This document shows positions 63,801 to 64,000 of a stretch of DNA of 64,000 nucleotides, piece by piece. The notes below the pieces were generated by a model, which worked only from the letters and a program-made list of their open reading frames with translations, made no database searches and was not told where the DNA came from. The stretch covers positions 102,127,142 to 102,191,141 of the forward strand of contig CM049306.1 of assembly GCA_026874595.1 (NCBI GenBank). The letters are read 5' to 3'. Each line of letters starts with the position of its first letter. Position 1 is the first letter of the stretch. Both the position numbers and the translations under genes were made by a program. This stretch comes from Sipunculus nudus (taxonomy: Eukaryota; Annelida; Sipuncula; Golfingiida; Sipunculidae).

Positions 63801-64000
63801 AGTACTCAGACATCAATCTCCCGTTTATTATTGTGATACATTATGTAGGTGAGAGAGGAAGCAGGGAGGCTGACACCAGTACTCAGACATCAGTCACCTG
63901 TTTATTATTGTGATACTTTATGTAGGTGAGAGAGGAAGCAGGGAGGCTGACACCAGTACTCAGACATCAGTCACCTGTTTATTATTGTGATACTTTATGT
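51814..64000. repeat. 77-bp satellite, about 158 units, open at the window end
   Basis: The unit begins TATTATTGTGATACATTATG, then TAGGTGAGAGAGGAAGCAGG, GAGGTTGACACCAGTACTCA and GACATCAATCTCCTGTT. The anchor TATTATTG occurs at 51814, 51891, 51968 and, 157 periods later, at 63903 and 63980, so there is no net length change over 12 kb. Variation is concentrated at about ten positions with a few states each. Higher-order periods of 8, 38-40 and 91 units are visible. Because 77 is not divisible by three, frames shift unit by unit; 65-72-residue frames at 51991 and 56401 are by-products. The array probably lies in intron 4 of the FG-like gene. Confidence 0.97.

Overview
The window is eukaryotic nuclear DNA, AT-rich, with small exons, long introns and a very high repeat load. 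The repeat types suggest a lophotrochozoan, most likely a mollusc and perhaps a bivalve: GGAC/GTCC microsatellites embedded in interspersed elements, TA-flanked MITEs, Helitron-like ends and minisatellites. This assignment is inference; no species-diagnostic gene is present.

Two divergent genes are visible. On the minus strand, 34895-35045 is the first coding exon of ST7 (suppressor of tumorigenicity 7), recognised from its WSWTYLW transmembrane start. No later ST7 exon was found, so 1-34894 is probably ST7 intron 1. On the plus strand, four exons (36950-37250, 40500-40562, 46536-46664, 47914-48003) join in one frame, all at phase-1 junctions. They encode the Gly/Phe/Arg-rich N-terminus of an FG-repeat protein, possibly MCM3AP/GANP-like. 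The start codons lie 1.9 kb apart, and a CCAAT box sits just upstream of ST7.

Layout. 1-5.9 kb: small tandem repeats, a 42-bp minisatellite and a MITE. 5.9-13 kb: intronic DNA with one tRNA-type SINE. 13.2-28.3 kb: about nine same-strand copies of one interspersed family ending in two interleaved dyads, plus two copies of a second element whose first copy has perfect 13-bp terminal inverted repeats and carries nuclear-receptor-like half-sites. 28.9-30.2 kb: a 28-bp minisatellite. 31.3-31.7 and 41.6-42.0 kb: two more MITE copies. 38.4-39.7 kb: a 278-bp tandem repeat within intron 1 of the plus-strand gene. 45.3-46.3 and 49.4-51.1 kb: Helitron-like repeats. 51.8 kb to the window end: a 77-bp satellite of about 158 units with no net length change, higher-order periodicities, and an AG|GTRAGA splice-donor-like motif in most units.

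Most open reading frames are chance or repeat-derived. The strongest candidates for something undescribed are the in-phase 77-bp satellite and the interleaved-dyad 3' end of the interspersed family.
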